From Rapana venosa (lineage: Eukaryota > Mollusca > Gastropoda > Neogastropoda > Muricidae), in contig CM054145.1 of assembly GCA_028751875.1 (NCBI GenBank), positions 2,881,064 through 2,945,063 on the forward strand: a DNA stretch of 64,000 bases. Reading direction: 5' to 3'. This document shows positions 11,772 to 25,044 of this stretch, in pieces (position 1 is the stretch's first letter; the number at the start of each line of letters is the position of its first letter). The notes beneath the pieces were generated by a model, which saw nothing but the letters and a program-made list of their open reading frames with translations, searched no databases and had not been told where the DNA came from. The translations under genes were made by a program, and so were the position numbers.

Positions 11772-12369
11772 TCACAACACAGTGCCAAAAAAGTGCAAAA
11801 ATGCCCACTGTAGTTTTTGTACGTCACGCATTTCCGTTCATAGCCCCCTCCTCGACCCCCCCCCCCCCCCCCCCCTTTTTTTTTTTTTTTTTAATCACTT
11901 CATAACGCGCTTCTTCTTCATCTAGCTCATTCGGCTGACGTCAAAGCCAGTCGCCTACGCACAGGGCACACCATCTGCTTATTAAGGAAGCGTCAGACTA
12001 AGGCGAAGTTCTGGGTTAAAATGTGATAATGGACACCTCACGAGGACTTTTGTTTCTGGTCGTTTACCAGAGCAGCAACCTCACACCATGATCCGAGTTT
12101 AATGGAGTGTTGGCACCACAATAAAATTATTGAGGTTGGGGGGGGGGGGGGGTAGGGTTTTGCGGTCAGTCTCACCGAATTTTTTTTTAAAAAGTTGTCT
12201 AATGCTGCATGATCGGAGTTTCTTGGAGTGTTGTCACCATGGAAACAAAAATTGAGGTTTTGTTTTCTAGTAAAGGACTTGCAGGCAATCTGCTCGATTT
12301 AAAAATGAAACAAAACTAATGCTGTTTGGGGAATCTTTTCTGCGCGGAATATTGGCAATATATTGGCAA

Positions 12370-12650
12370 TTACTGACTTCGGTGAAAAAAATGCAAACTA
12401 AAGTGGTACGGGCACGTCACACGAACATCTGGACTGGCCAAGGCTGTCCTTCATGGATTAGTGCAAGGAGGGAGACGAAGAGGCAGACAGAGAATACGAT
12501 GGGAAGACATCATAGAGAGTGGACTGGCCTTGACTCGAACGATTTGCTACGGAAAGCAGAGGTCCGCGGGAGTGGAGGAAGCTGGTTGCAAAATCTTCAT
12601 TGGTGCCCCCACGGGTCGCGGTACTACAGGACAGGTGAAGGTGAAGATTG
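12370..12650 (+). pseudogene. LINE C-terminal fragment, copy D
   Basis: Encodes WYGHVTRTSGLAKAVLHG, then GGRRRGRQR and a WTGLDSNDLLRKAE segment with one frame change. This is the same C-terminal module seen at 10159-10446 and 16350-16600. It ends in GGTGAAGG-like repeats. Confidence 0.7.
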
Positions 12651-12769
12651 GTAAAATCGAGCAATTGTCTACATGAAGTTCTCACTGTTTGCTTTTTGGG
12701 GTTTTGTTTTGAATTTGTTGTGGTTTTATTTTAAAAAAACTTATCTGAGGGTTTACTTTCGACACTTGA

Positions 12770-13050
12770 CATTCTTCTTCTTCGTCGAACGCTCATACTG
12801 CAACTATCGTTGTCTGTTACAGGAGCAAAAATGCGTTGCGCTGCTGTTAAGCATCTGACAAGTCAGGCCCAGCACATCCGACTTTGGTGTGCAAGAGAAT
12901 TGCTATCCTTTAAATCTTTCTGAAAAGAAGCAGAAGAATGGACCAAGAAGGCAGAAAATAGATGAGAAGGTCAGAAAAAAGAAAAAGAGAGGGATAGTAA
13001 AGAGGAAATTGCTAGCACAGAATTTCCTTTCTACTGACACGCCCCTGGCA
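12770..13050 (+). mobile_element. R4 repeat, plus copy
   Basis: ttcttcgtcgaacgctcata, catctgacaagtcaggccca (palindrome eroded by one base), agaatggaccaagaaggcag, ctagcacagaatttcc. Confidence 0.75.
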
Positions 13051-13133
13051 TCCTGACGGGGGATTCTTTTTATTTAATGCACTCTGCACCACATAACTCA
13101 GTCCTCTACAGTTAACACTGGTCCTCCCCCCCC

Positions 13134-13189
<56 letters not shown>

Positions 13190-13339
13190 ACCCCCACGTC
13201 CTCGGCTAGGAGCTCGTAATTTTGCTATGAACCATTTCTGTCAACCATGAAGGCAGCCGCAGTCCGACTTCGACACTGGCTCTAACTCCAGCCTTTAAGA
13301 GACAGGGACAAGACCATCCACCCAAATTCCGATCGTCAG

Positions 13340-13340
13340 C

Positions 13341-13402
<62 letters not shown>
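13340..13402. repeat. (CA)n microsatellite
   Basis: About 31 CA units. Confidence 0.93.
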
Positions 13403-13404
<2 letters not shown>

Positions 13405-13454
13405 ATCCTGCGTACAGGTCATATCCCCTCCAGTTCTTTTTTCTCTGGTCCACA

Positions 13455-13720
13455 ACAACAAAAAAGGGAGTAGGCCAGCTGCAGCCCGTGGGATGGATGA
13501 CGGCCAACATACTCAGCATGCAGTCTGCCCCCTTGAGAGGGATGGGCTCCGCCAGGTCCGAAATGCCCTCCCAAAACCACACAGAGAAATTTTAGTGCAA
13601 GGTTCCAACAGCGGCTTGAGTCAAGGGGGGAAAACCCCCCAACCTCTGTGACTGGGATTGGAACCTACGACCTTCCAGCCAGGAAGCCATGGCGCTAACC
13701 ACTACGCCATGGTGATGACT
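13455..13720. mobile_element. SINE fragments with tRNA-like head
   Basis: A plus-oriented third-type tail (gggagtaggccagctgcagc, gagggatgggctccgccagg) abuts a minus-oriented tRNA-like head: gggattggaacctacgac (B box) and gcgctaaccactacgcc (A box). At least two elements, joined head to tail. Confidence 0.55.
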
Positions 13721-13844
13721 GCTGAATGCGTGGACTGACTTCTCCCTGTACTCCTAGAGGAGTCGGGGCAAGCACAAAGTTTTTGAGACTGTGTGTATTG
13801 CGGAGTTGAAGCTGGCAGAGCCCATCTCTTCCCCCCACACCCCA

Positions 13845-13845
13845 C

Positions 13846-13908
<63 letters not shown>

Positions 13909-13965
13909 ACACACACATCACCTCCATCACACACACACACACACACCACACACACCTGGGCTTCC
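13845..13965. repeat. (CT)n then (CA)n
   Basis: CT blocks with CC and TT breaks, grading into CA arrays. Confidence 0.9.
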
Positions 13966-14109
13966 ATGCCTCCAGTGACTATTTCAAAACTAAACCAAAA
14001 ACATAACAAAAACAAACGCACAACCCCCTCCTCCTTAAGGGTTGGGCTTCTAGTAATATTTTCCTACCTTGTATCATGCAAAACCAAAATGTTTTTATAT
14101 ACAAATGTA

Positions 14110-14600
14110 TCATTAAAGTTCCTCCTGTTTTTGTTTTTTTAGAAAATAACTTGTCAACAACATACTTAAGCATTAGCTTATTTTCAGAGTTAACTCTTGA
14201 CGTCAGTCGAGTCATTAAAATGTCCTCTTTTCTAACTAAATTAATCACCGATTTACAAAGCATAGACTATTTTCAGAATCTAACGTCAGACAATTATTAA
14301 AGTTCCTTTTGTTTTTAGAAATTAATTTACCATTAACTTACTAAGCATACACTGTTTTCGGAGCTTCCTCTTTACGTCAGCCGATTCATTAAAATGTCCT
14401 CTTTTCTAAACAAATTATCACACAATTTACAATGCATAGACTATTTTCTGAACTTAACGTCATACAATTCATTTCATTGATCAATAACCTACAAAAGCAT
14501 GCACTACTTTCAAAACTGGCTGTTAACAAGTCTTTTCTAAACTTATTCATCAACAATTGACAAAACCTACATTTCAGAGTCGGGTCTCAGCTCAATGTCA
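14110..14600. repeat. Tandem satellite, about 180-bp unit of two roughly 90-bp halves
   Basis: attaaagttcct, aagcat.g..tattttcag, and cattaaaatgtcctcttttc recur at 14113, 14297 and partly after 14475. Each unit carries an acgtcag motif, once as TGACGTCA (14198-14205). A detached 28-bp piece lies at 15269-15296. Confidence 0.75.
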
Positions 14601-14762
14601 CGAGTTTTATCACTCAATAATCGAACGGAAACCATTCATTGGTGGCGTCACTGGCGCACGCTGTCACGCACTATGGTCGTCATTCGTGACCAGTGAACGT
14701 GACGTCGGAGACGAACAAACTGTCGCTAAATTCGGAATGCCAGACAACAATTATTTCGCCTT

Positions 14763-14796
<34 letters not shown>

Positions 14797-14843
14797 CCCA
14801 AATGTACAGTCTGTTTTGTGGGGATATAGAGAGAGAGGGAGAG

Positions 14844-14846
14844 AGT

Positions 14847-14877
<31 letters not shown>

Positions 14878-14916
14878 GGGCGCGGCGTGTGCGTGCGTGC
14901 GTGCGAGCGAGTGAGT

Positions 14917-14999
<83 letters not shown>
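14844..14999. repeat. GT / poly-G / GT compound tract
   Basis: GT, a run of about 20 G, cgtgcgtgcg, then a long GT array with one TT break. Another GT array follows at 15148-15222. Confidence 0.9.
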
Positions 15000-15003
<4 letters not shown>

Positions 15004-15144
15004 TGTTTGCAATCCCCCATACGCCAAAAGAGAATAGCCCAGGACAGAGGACTCTGGCGGACTGTTGTCGGCGGCCTATGCTCCAGGGGGAGGGATGGCC
15101 TAAGTAAGTAAGTATACGCCAAAAGGGCTTAAAGGAATAGAATT

Positions 15145-15223
<79 letters not shown>

Positions 15224-15289
15224 CGTTTTAACGTCTGTTTTTTGGGGGGTTTTAAAGTGATGTTAACCATTGACAAAACTACATTTCAG

Positions 15290-16612
15290 AGTCGGGCCAA
15301 TGCCAAAACAATAGAACAATCAGCCTCATCAGCCACGCCAGCAAGATCATGCTCAAAGTTATTTTGAATCGACTAAAGATGGAGGCAGAAGAATACCTTA
15401 CAGAGGAACAAGCTGGCAGGAGCACAATCGAACAGATTTTTAACTGCCACATCCTGATGGAAAAACATCTTCAACATCAGAGAGACCTGTTCCACAACTT
15501 CATCGACTTCAAGAAGGCTTTCGACAGAGTATGGCACGAAGGCCTGTGGCAGGTCCTCAGAATGTTTGGCATTGAAGAAGGACTAGTGCAAACCATTCAA
15601 GTACTATACAACACCGCAAGCAGCGCAGTCCTTCTGAACAATCAGGTCGGAGACTACTTCAAAACCACAGTTGGGTCCGACAAGGATGCCTGTTATCTCC
15701 AGTCCTGTTTAATCTGTTCTTGGAAAACATTATAAGAGAGACCCTCCATGACTTCCACTCTACCATCTCTATTGGCGGCAGACCCCTCAACAACTTGCGG
15801 TTTGCCGATGACATTGACCTCATGGGCGGAAGTAACACAGAGCTGCAAGATCTTACGACCAGACTTGAGAACAGAGCTGGAGCATATGGGATGGAGGTGA
15901 GCTCGGAGAAAAGTAAAGTACTTGTGAACAGCACGAGCAACGCCACTGCTAAAATTTACATGAACGGCCAACAACTGGAGGAGGTAGACGTTTTTAAATA
16001 CCTTGGCGCTACACTCACAAAGGACGGGCGATCGACGACAGAAATCAAAGTCAGAATAGCCATGGCAACATCCTCCATGACAAAACTCACCACCATATGG
16101 AAAAGTAAAGAGATCAGTTTCCCAATCAAACTAAAGCTCTACAAAGCCCTAATTCAGACTATCCTGCTGTACGGAAGTGAAACCTGGACATTGACTGCTG
16201 AAACAGCAAAGCGAATCCAGTCATTTGAAACAAAATGCCATAGAAAACTACTGGGCATATCCTGGAGAGAACGAAAGACCAATGAATTTGTCAAGAGTCA
16301 AATAACACGGCTGGCAGGTCCACAGGAACCCCTTCTCACCATCGTCAAGAAGAAAAAGCTGACATGGTTCGGCCACGTCACCCGCCACAACACTGCCAAA
16401 AACAGTACTGCAGGGAACACTCGAAGGTGGCAGAAAGAGGGGAAGACAGAACAAGTGATGGATGGACAACATCAGAGAATGGACCAGGATGAATGACTCG
16501 GCACTACTGCGCAGAGCCGAGGACCGAGATGGATGGAGGAGGCTTACCACAGCATCGTCTTTCGTGTCTCCCCCACGACCGCCAAGGTCACGGGTCTGAT
16601 GATGATGATGAT
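15290..16612 (+). pseudogene. Decayed non-LTR retrotransposon (reverse transcriptase), copy B
   Basis: Encodes TISLISHASKIMLKVILNRL, FIDFKKAFDRVW, catalytic LRFADDIDLMGG (codons near 15795-15826), SETWTLTAETAKRIQSFETK and KLTWFGHVTRHN. The palm is split by a frameshift near 15670-15720. A second shift near 16390 breaks the C-terminal QGGRRRGR-type tail, and two residues are missing after EEQAG. The 5' part is truncated. The copy ends in (GAT)n after CACGGGTCT, exactly as copy C does. Confidence 0.87.
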
Positions 16613-16719
16613 GATGAACCAGGTAAAGGCGATGGGAAGAGAAAAGTTAACGTCGATGTGGACGGTTGAATAGAGGGTGAAAAGAAAAAAGCCAGATCTA
16701 ACCATCAGAAACTCGTTGA

Positions 16720-16781
16720 ACGTGCGTGCGTGCGCGCGCGCGCGTGTGTATGTGTGTGTGGCGCGCGTGCGAGTGTGTGCA

Positions 16782-16850
<69 letters not shown>
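16720..16850. repeat. CG/GT compound microsatellite
   Basis: cgtgcgtgcgcgcgcgcgcg followed by a 60-bp GT array. Confidence 0.9.
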
Positions 16851-16851
<1 letters not shown>

Positions 16852-17059
16852 TGGGACCCGCCAGTGCACTGTTCCAACCATCATGCTATCCCACCCCTCC
16901 TGACAGGCGTGATATACTATGCAGAGAGCATGACTGACACAAAGCGAAGAGGACAGAAACCATAGCAATATGAGAAAAAATGTCAGGGTCAAGGAGTGAC
17001 AGTTGTAGAAAACATGGAAAGAGATTTTTTTTTAAAAGAAAGAGATACTGTGGAAATTC

Positions 17060-17775
17060 AACGTTATGGCAATGCACAGCTTTGTAGTTGACAGCTGGGG
17101 CATTTCACGGCTATGCGATTTACAGCAGTCAGCGTTTACGCTTTGGTATCTCTAGCTTTGGCAATTTGCACTATGGCTATGCAATTTACAGCTATTGCAG
17201 TCTACAGCTACAAAAAGTTTAGAGCTATGGCTATACAGACCTAGGTCATTTTACAGCTTTGGACAATTTACAGCTTTGGCAATTTACAGCTATGCCAGGT
17301 TATTACATCTATAGCAATTTACAGCTATGGCCATACAGACCTAAGGCATTTTACAGCTTTGGATAATTTACAGCTACGGCAATTTACAGCTTAGCCAGCT
17401 TATATACCTATGGCAACCAACAGCTAGAGATCATTCATATCTGTGGCAATTTACAGCTAAGCCAGCTTATACCTATAGCAACCAACAGCTAGAGATCATT
17501 CATATCTGTGGCAATTTACAGCTAAGGACAATCTATAGCTGTGGCAATTTTCAAATAAGGACACTTTAAAGCTGTGACAATTTTACACTTATACCAGCTC
17601 ACAGCTATGGGCATAATCATGGCAGCTTACACATTGTGAATCATTTACAGCTGTGGCAATTTACAACTAGTCAGACCAATTCACAGCTGTAGCAGTTTAC
17701 AGCTGTGCACAATTCATAATAATTATGCCAATTTACAGCTACAGCAACTCTCAGTTATGGCAATTACCTCTGAAG
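17060..17775. repeat. Degenerate minisatellite, unit about 16-18 bp
   Basis: Dozens of variants of ggcaatttacagctatgg, with loose longer-range periodicity (ttcatatctgtggcaattta appears twice). No open reading frame. Confidence 0.85.
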
Positions 17776-18059
17776 TAATGGCACGCATTATGCAGAGGTC
17801 TGAAAGATTCAAGGGCTTTCGGGAGATCTTTGAGATGTCTGGCTGTAATTGTCCCCTACTTGTAGTCTAAGATTCCAAAATCGAAATCTCTTTCAAAAAG
17901 ATAATGGAGGGAGCGGCAGGACTGAAAAGACAGCATTAGCAGCAGTGGCGTAATTGCAAGCATGCACACGTGAGCACACTCAAGAGGAAAATGTGAAAAG
18001 ACACTCATACGTACACAGACATTATAAGCATGAACATATACAGGTGAACACACGCACAC

Positions 18060-18180
<121 letters not shown>

Positions 18181-18567
18181 CGCCACATATGCACGAGTCA
18201 CTCTGAGAAGAGACTGCCAAACAGACAGACGGACAGACAGAGACAGGCAGACAGATAGATTGATAGACAGATACATAGATAGATTGATAGAGAGAGAGAG
18301 AGACAAAGAGAGACAGACACAGACTCACACACTGAGAGACAATGACAAAGAGAGAGTGAGAGAGACAGACAGACGGACAGAGAGACAGACAGATAGAGAG
18401 GCGGACAAACTGACAGAGAGAACTCAGAACTCAGAACTCAGAAATTTAATGTATCTCGGCCTTAAGCCATAATACATGGTTGGCGTAGGAGAAATTGACA
18501 ATGCCACAGAGTGGGCAAAAACCGGATAACATACACAATACCAAGCTCACTTTCAGTGAACTGACAC

Positions 18568-18827
<260 letters not shown>

Positions 18828-19904
18828 CACACAGACAGACAGACAGACACAGACCGACCAACAGACAGACACAGACAGAAACAGTCGAAGGCAGAAATAC
18901 CTATAGACAGATACACTCTAATTGATTTTTGATTCGCTCTGGTCAGTTTGTTTACCTACTCTTTTCACATTTTCTCTCAGTATAGATTATTTTTAAAAAA
19001 GATGCTAATTTGTTTGGTATTGCTTTACTTTTTCCCCCCTTTTCACCAGCAAGAGGGAGAAAGGAGTGAAAGTAGGATGGATGAGAGAGAGAGAGAGAGA
19101 GATAGAGAGAGAGACGGGGAGGTGGGGGGGAGAAGGGAGAGAAAGAATCGTGTGGAGAGAATGGGACAGCAAATCAAAGAAGACTACAAGGTTTCAAGAC
19201 TTTCATCTCAACATAGCCTCAGAAGCTGGAGTATGGCTGTCTGTCTATGTGGGGAGGTACGTGAAAACAGCCATGGACATACACTTCTCATTCAATGAGT
19301 TGTCTATGGTCTCACAGTGATTCCAAGACGGGATGCGTGAGACAGAGCACATATTCTGGGTGACCCCCAGGGTGTTAAGCAAAGAATCACAAGACGAGAA
19401 ATTGTAAGTGGCAAAATACAACAAACACACACACAGTGTTACCAAAGAACACTAACAACAGCAGAATGACTAAGAAGGATGTAAAAAACGACCCTAAAAC
19501 ATCCTTCAAATCAAAACGATATCACTTAGCACTAAGATTACAACATTTAAATCACCCCCCACCCCTCACACACACCCCCCTTCCTGCAGTTTCTCAGCTA
19601 GAGCTCCGAGGTTCACCAATAGTGAGGTTTTGCGTATGGGACCGTTTTTGCCCACCATGAAGGTAAAAACAAAAAATCAAATTATAATCAGCACCTTGTT
19701 TCGATCTCTCCCAAATAAGCTGTCATTACACGACATGGCCTATAATCATTCATTAATGCAGAAATAGTAAAGGAGGAAAACAAACGCATGTAACCACCCA
19801 CGAGCTATATAATTATTTGATAGTCTCGCTCCCAAGTTGACACTGCATCCGCATGTGCCACACTTAAAGGCATTTCTGATAAAATCCTATCACACTGTTT
19901 ATAG

Positions 19905-20225
19905 TCCTGCCCTCCCCAATGCGGATGTCGGGGGCCTGTCTGTATAAACTGCATCCCCACCAGGACATTCCGTGCTAGGAATTCCCCCTTTTCTATCCCT
20001 CTCTGTCTTTCTGCCTTGTTCCTTTTCTTCCTGTCACCTCCTTCTTGTCTATTTTCTTCCTTCGCGGTCCATTCTCCTGTCTCTTTTTTTCCCCAGAAAA
20101 TTAAAAGATAACAATTCTCTCCCATGCCGAAGTTGGCTGTGCTGGGCCTTACTTGTCAGGCGCTTAACTGCAACAGGACGCATTTTCGCTTATTATGACA
20201 GCCAACAATAGTTGCTATCTGAGCG
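19905..20225 (-). mobile_element. R4 repeat, minus copy
   Basis: Reads in reverse: gtgctaggaattcccccttt, gcggtccattctcctgtct, acttgtcaggcgcttaactg, then gctatctgagcgttcgaag. It continues into a (GAA)/(GGA) tract to 20316. Confidence 0.75.
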
Positions 20226-20256
20226 TTCGAAGAAGAAGGAGAAGTAGAAGGAGGAG

Positions 20257-20288
<32 letters not shown>

Positions 20289-20316
20289 AGAAGAAGAAGA
20301 AGGAGGAGGAGGAGGA
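20226..20316. repeat. GAA/GGA purine tract
   Basis: Purine-only for about 90 bp at the end of an R4 repeat. Confidence 0.85.
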
Positions 20317-20319
20317 TAT

Positions 20320-20690
20320 GGCATCTGTCTGCTTGTGTCTACTATCCTGGATATCTCCACAAACTAATAGCATCTACTTTCAATTCAATTTCACACACAA
20401 CCTCTCCTTCACCAAAAAAGACATTTAAACACCCAACAATAAACCTAACAAAAAAACCCTCTCCCTACCATAATCCTTCTGTTAATGTTGAAAATCTGCA
20501 GTAATGTTGGTGATATGGATGATCTACTGCATATTGATTGTTGCTGGGCCCTCGTAACCAATTACATGGCAAGGGTAATGAATCATCATTTTCAGCAATA
20601 TTGCTGCCTTGGGCCATCAGTCAGTCATCTGGAATACTGTGCGGTGTGGTGTGGTCTGGTTTAGTAGTGGTGTGGTGGGGTGTGGTGTCG
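20320..20690. other. No gene seen
   Basis: AT-rich, with gtggtgtggtgt-type repeats near 20640-20690. Confidence 0.45.
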
Positions 20691-21040
20691 AGTTTTGCGA
20701 TGTAACAATATTATTGTACTATGCTTATATTGTATTGTGCTGTATTGTATTTACTGTATAGTAAAGTACTGTATTGCACTGCACTGAACTGTTTTGTATG
20801 ACACTGCATTCCATCACAATTTACTGTCTTGTCAAGTCAAGTCAAAAAGTCTTGTATTGTATGGTACTGTATTGTATGTGTACACAACACATATGATCGT
20901 TATTACTATCATCATCATCATTGACCCAGTTGTCATCTCCATCATTTCATCATCATTGTTATGCTATAACCATCCCAACATCACACACACACACTAAAGA
21001 TACTCTACTCTTCCCACAAACACAAAACCAAATATTGATT

Positions 21041-21043
<3 letters not shown>

Positions 21044-21104
<61 letters not shown>
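21044..21104. repeat. (CT)n microsatellite
   Basis: About 30 CT units. Confidence 0.93.
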
Positions 21105-21107
<3 letters not shown>

Positions 21108-21759
21108 TGATATGGAATGACATCTTTGTGATACAATAGTATCATTGTACCATCTTGAGAATTGCAACCACACGCATTCCCTCTGGTACAAGTAAAAGAA
21201 AAAACAAAAACTCATGAAACTACACAGGCATGACTTGAAACCTTACATAAACCAGAAAATCAGCAGACACACATATAAGTTATTTCTGGCTAATATAATT
21301 ACAGTCATTATTATTTGCAGTTCTCAAGAAATAAACACACACACATAATGGTATATAATATTCTCTCTCTCTATCTATATCTATCTATATATCTATATCT
21401 ACCTATCTATGTATATATTTAAATATATAAACATATACATACATATATATATACACAGATAAAAGAGTAATTTGCACTCATGTCAGGTAACTGACAATCT
21501 GTTAAGTTTGCTTCCCTATAAGCGTTTTGGTTTTTTTGTTGTTGTTTTTTTTTTTGGGGGGGGGATAACTCATAATTCATTCTTTCTCTATTTCTCATTG
21601 ACAAATTCTCAGTGATATTAGAGCCACACTGCCATCCACAGGTATATTACAATACAGCATCAATATTTATACCAGAAAAACTTCCTCAATAAATCCTGTT
21701 TTTTCTTTTGCAAACTGACAAAGACAGATAGAAAATTCAATCCTCAATGCGCTCATCCT

Positions 21760-22118
21760 TAACTAGAGCTCTGAAGTTCACCAACAGTGAGATTTTGCAT
21801 ATGCCACCATTTTTGCCCACCAAGATGGCAGCCACATTCTGACTTTGTGAGATATGCTGGGTAATTGTTTGTGATTCTGTAACCCATGACCACTGACATG
21901 AATTCAGGAATATTTAACGTGCATATTTGATCTTCTGCATGTGTATATACAGGAAAGGAATTAAGGCATTGGCAGGTCTGCACTTGAAGTTGACCTGAGA
22001 GATCATAAAAAAATCCCCACCCTTATTTCACCAGACACCGCCAGAATTCGAACCCACGACTTCATGGACGTATGAGATTGAAGTCAAATGGTCCTAACCA
22101 CTCGGCTATCACATCCAT
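21760..22118 (-). mobile_element. SINE-2 (Ser/Leu-type tRNA head), full copy
   Basis: Tail aactagagctctgaagttca at left. Middle tttgatcttctgcatgtgta and ctgcacttgaagttgacct. Head at right: B box as gaattcgaacccacgac and A box as ctaaccactcggctatc. The reverse reads tagccgagtggttag, the signature of class II tRNAs. About 355 bp. Confidence 0.82.
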
Positions 22119-22119
22119 T

Positions 22120-23740
22120 GTGGCCAACAAAAGCTTCCACCACAGTGATGAATGCATCACATTTCTGCACCTCTGCCTGACTGGAGAGCATTTGAGATCA
22201 AATCATCCCAGGGCTTCACAGGATTGATCCATGAAACCAGGTTCACGCATAGGTTTGGCCTTGACAGGGTGACCCAGTGCAATGAAAGGTGTGGGAAGAC
22301 TAGTATTTATAAATACACTCTAGTATAATTCATTATTACTGTATTGACTATATATACTGACATTGTCATGTATGAATGATTGCTTGTAAATACATGCATG
22401 TGAATAAGTATACACACACACACACACACACAAACGTCCACATGCTGCACACAAACACACATAAACACACATACTTGCGCACACACACACACATACACAC
22501 ACATGCACACACACACCACATTACCCCCCAAACATACACACACAAACATTCCCCCAAACAACCATACACCCCCCCCCCCCCCCCCAAACACACACACACT
22601 CACTCCCCCTACACACACACTCACTCCCACACAACACACACACCCACAACACAACACAAACTCACCTCCCAAGCCAAGAGAAGGAAGCAGAAGACAAACA
22701 AGTTGATGAGGGAGGCCAAGTCAGTCAGTCTTTGATGCCAGCAGTCGACTCCACTCAGCATCCATGCCACACCCAGCCAGCCAGCCAGCCAAGAAGTTAT
22801 TTATAAATAAAGAATCTGCCCTTTCCTTTCAGCTTCAATTCCACCGCACTTTAATGATGAATAGATATACTGCTGCTTTTGCTGCCGCTGCTGATGCTAC
22901 TCTTCCTCTCTTGAAAACTAGACTGCCACTGCACTCTTTCCAAAGGTGTCCTCTAACTCACACTCCCTGAAATCAAAGATAAAATCATGGATAAAAATGA
23001 AGACCCTTCATAAATAAAGCACACATGCTAAATGGTTTGATTTTTATACAAGCTAATTCCCTGAATTTGGAATGTGGTAAAAATGGTGGGTAAAAACAGT
23101 CGCGAGCGCAAAAATATCACCCTTGATGAACTTTGGAGCTCTAGCCAAGGAACAAAAAACAAAACAAGTTAACAAAAAAAAACCAAAATAAATAAAAAGA
23201 TAAAATAGATTCACAATCCCTGAGATAAATCCCAGAAGTAAGAACCATCCATAGATAAAAGCGTAAATACCAAACAATCACATCTCCTTTTTAATGTCAA
23301 ACAAGTTATATATAAGAAAAAGAATAACCACACCAGAAATACACCTGAATGCTCAAATCTGCAGGTGGTTTGTTTAACGAATGTTCACATGCTAAAAAAT
23401 TTAAAACCCCAAAACAAAAACAAAATACCCCACCGCACATTCACAGCAAAACCGTGTGTGTGTTGTCAACCTGACTAGCTAGCAACATTCCTCTCTACTG
23501 TAAAGGATGACAGAATCCTAGACAGTATCGACTCCCCCCCCCCCCCCCCACCTTCAACCCCTCCCACCTCGGTGGCAACGCTGTTGCACTTTGCATGACA
23601 AACAAAAGTATCTCTACGGCGCCACTACAGAGCTTGTCAGGGGAATTGCAGGCATGGGCAAACGGCATGCAAGCAAGGATCAACGTGCTGTGGCAGAGTA
23701 TTGATTCCCTGTGCCATTAGTTGATAACACCAGTCCTTGA
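22120..23740. other. No confident gene; CA-rich and AT-rich DNA
   Basis: CA-rich tract at 22410-22660, poly-C at 22569, and a CAGC run at 22775-22795. A minus-strand donor-like site at about 22670 follows a hydrophobic frame but lacks a credible acceptor. Confidence 0.4.
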
Positions 23741-23964
23741 GATCAAACACGCATCGCTGCTGCCATGCGTGTGCCAACCGTGATGCCATGCGTGCCATCG
23801 TGCAGGCGAGCGTGGAGGGATGCCAGCGGCAGCACGTGTTTCTGAACGTGCATCCTTTCCATGTTATGTGTGCAATTTGTTTTAGGGGTGGGTAGGAGTA
23901 TGTAGAGAAACAGTTTTGGTGTATGATGCATATAGTATCACAGATTTTTGGTATTATTTAAGTG

Positions 23965-24090
23965 TGAGTGTGTGTGTGTGTACATCTGTGTTTGTGCGCG
24001 TGTGTATGTGTGTGTGTGTGCGCGCGTGTGTGTGTGCTTATGTGTATACATGCACATGTGTGTGTTTGTATGAGTGTGTGTGTGTGTGTA
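23965..24090. repeat. Imperfect GT/TATG microsatellite
   Basis: GT-rich with CG and TA interruptions. Confidence 0.8.
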
Positions 24091-24169
24091 TGAGACTATA
24101 AACCAAACACCCTTGAGTGCATGAGTGGATGCAGGAAGAACATCTTGCTTACACATTTAAACTTCATGC

Positions 24170-24365
24170 ATTTTTTGTAAAAGAGTAGGCCAGCGATGTC
24201 TGATGGTATGGTTAACACCAACATACCCAGCATGCATCCTGCCCCCTGGAGAAGGATGGGCTTCACTAGACTCAATTTACCCACAACCTACAGCCTGAAA
24301 ACTTAGCACAAACCCCTTCTGACTCCTCAAGAAGTTAAGGGAGCAGTCAAGTCCATAGCTACATC
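24170..24365 (+). mobile_element. SINE third-type tail fragment
   Basis: aaagagtaggccagcgatgt, catacccagcatgcatcctg and gaaggatgggcttcact match the tail at 54890-55035 in the same orientation. Confidence 0.55.
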
Positions 24366-24414
24366 CATTAGACCATAACACTCACCTCAAGGCATATTTT
24401 TGTTATTTGTTTGC

Positions 24415-24822
24415 TTGCTCCTTGGCTAGAGCTCTGAGTTTCACCAAGATGAGATTGTGCATAATACGTGATGGTTTACCCGCCATTAAGGCAGCCACAT
24501 TCCGACTGCGAGGACAGTGTCTAAACACAACACCATTGTGCGTGCGGTTTTGTCAATGTTGCTATCTGTTCCCACCGGCTTGCAAAAACCTACTCTTCTC
24601 AAAGACAATGCGGGTTTTAATGTGAGCGCAAGATGTTCAAGATGTTCAAGATACCTGTGTTCACACATTGAACCTCAGTATTTATAGTGTCACCCCAGGG
24701 ACTTTTGAGGAAGTGGAGTTGGCACTAATATTAACTCCCGGGAGAAAAACTCCTCAAATGGGTGCCTTGAACCCAGGCCATCAGATCATGAGCTCGATGC
24801 TCTAACCACTGGGCTTTCCTGC
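24415..24822 (-). mobile_element. SINE-1 body carrying the SINE-2 tail
   Basis: Starts with the SINE-2 type tail (ttggctagagctctgag to ccacattccgact), continues with a SINE-1 body (tgttcccaccgg, gagcgcaagatgttc), and ends with a tRNA-like head (cttgaacccaggcc, ctaaccactgggct). A poly-C run follows. Confidence 0.75.
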
Positions 24823-25044
24823 CCCCCCCCCCCCCCCCCCCCTCCCCCTCCTTCTGGTTGTATGATACAGCACAATATGATTATGTCTAGTGCAATGCCA
24901 TGTGGAATATGATCAAACAACAGAATTTATGTAGAACATAGAAGAAAATAATGTAGTGAAACGTAACACAATCTGATGCAATGCACCATATATTACAAAA
25001 CTATGCAATATAACATGGCATAACTTTTGGGGGTTTTTTCCCTA

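Noticed and set aside
22650..22765. Minus-strand exon with a hydrophobic frame and a tgggag|gtgagt donor
   Set aside because: No acceptor or start is visible and it abuts a GGCT repeat; support is too weak.
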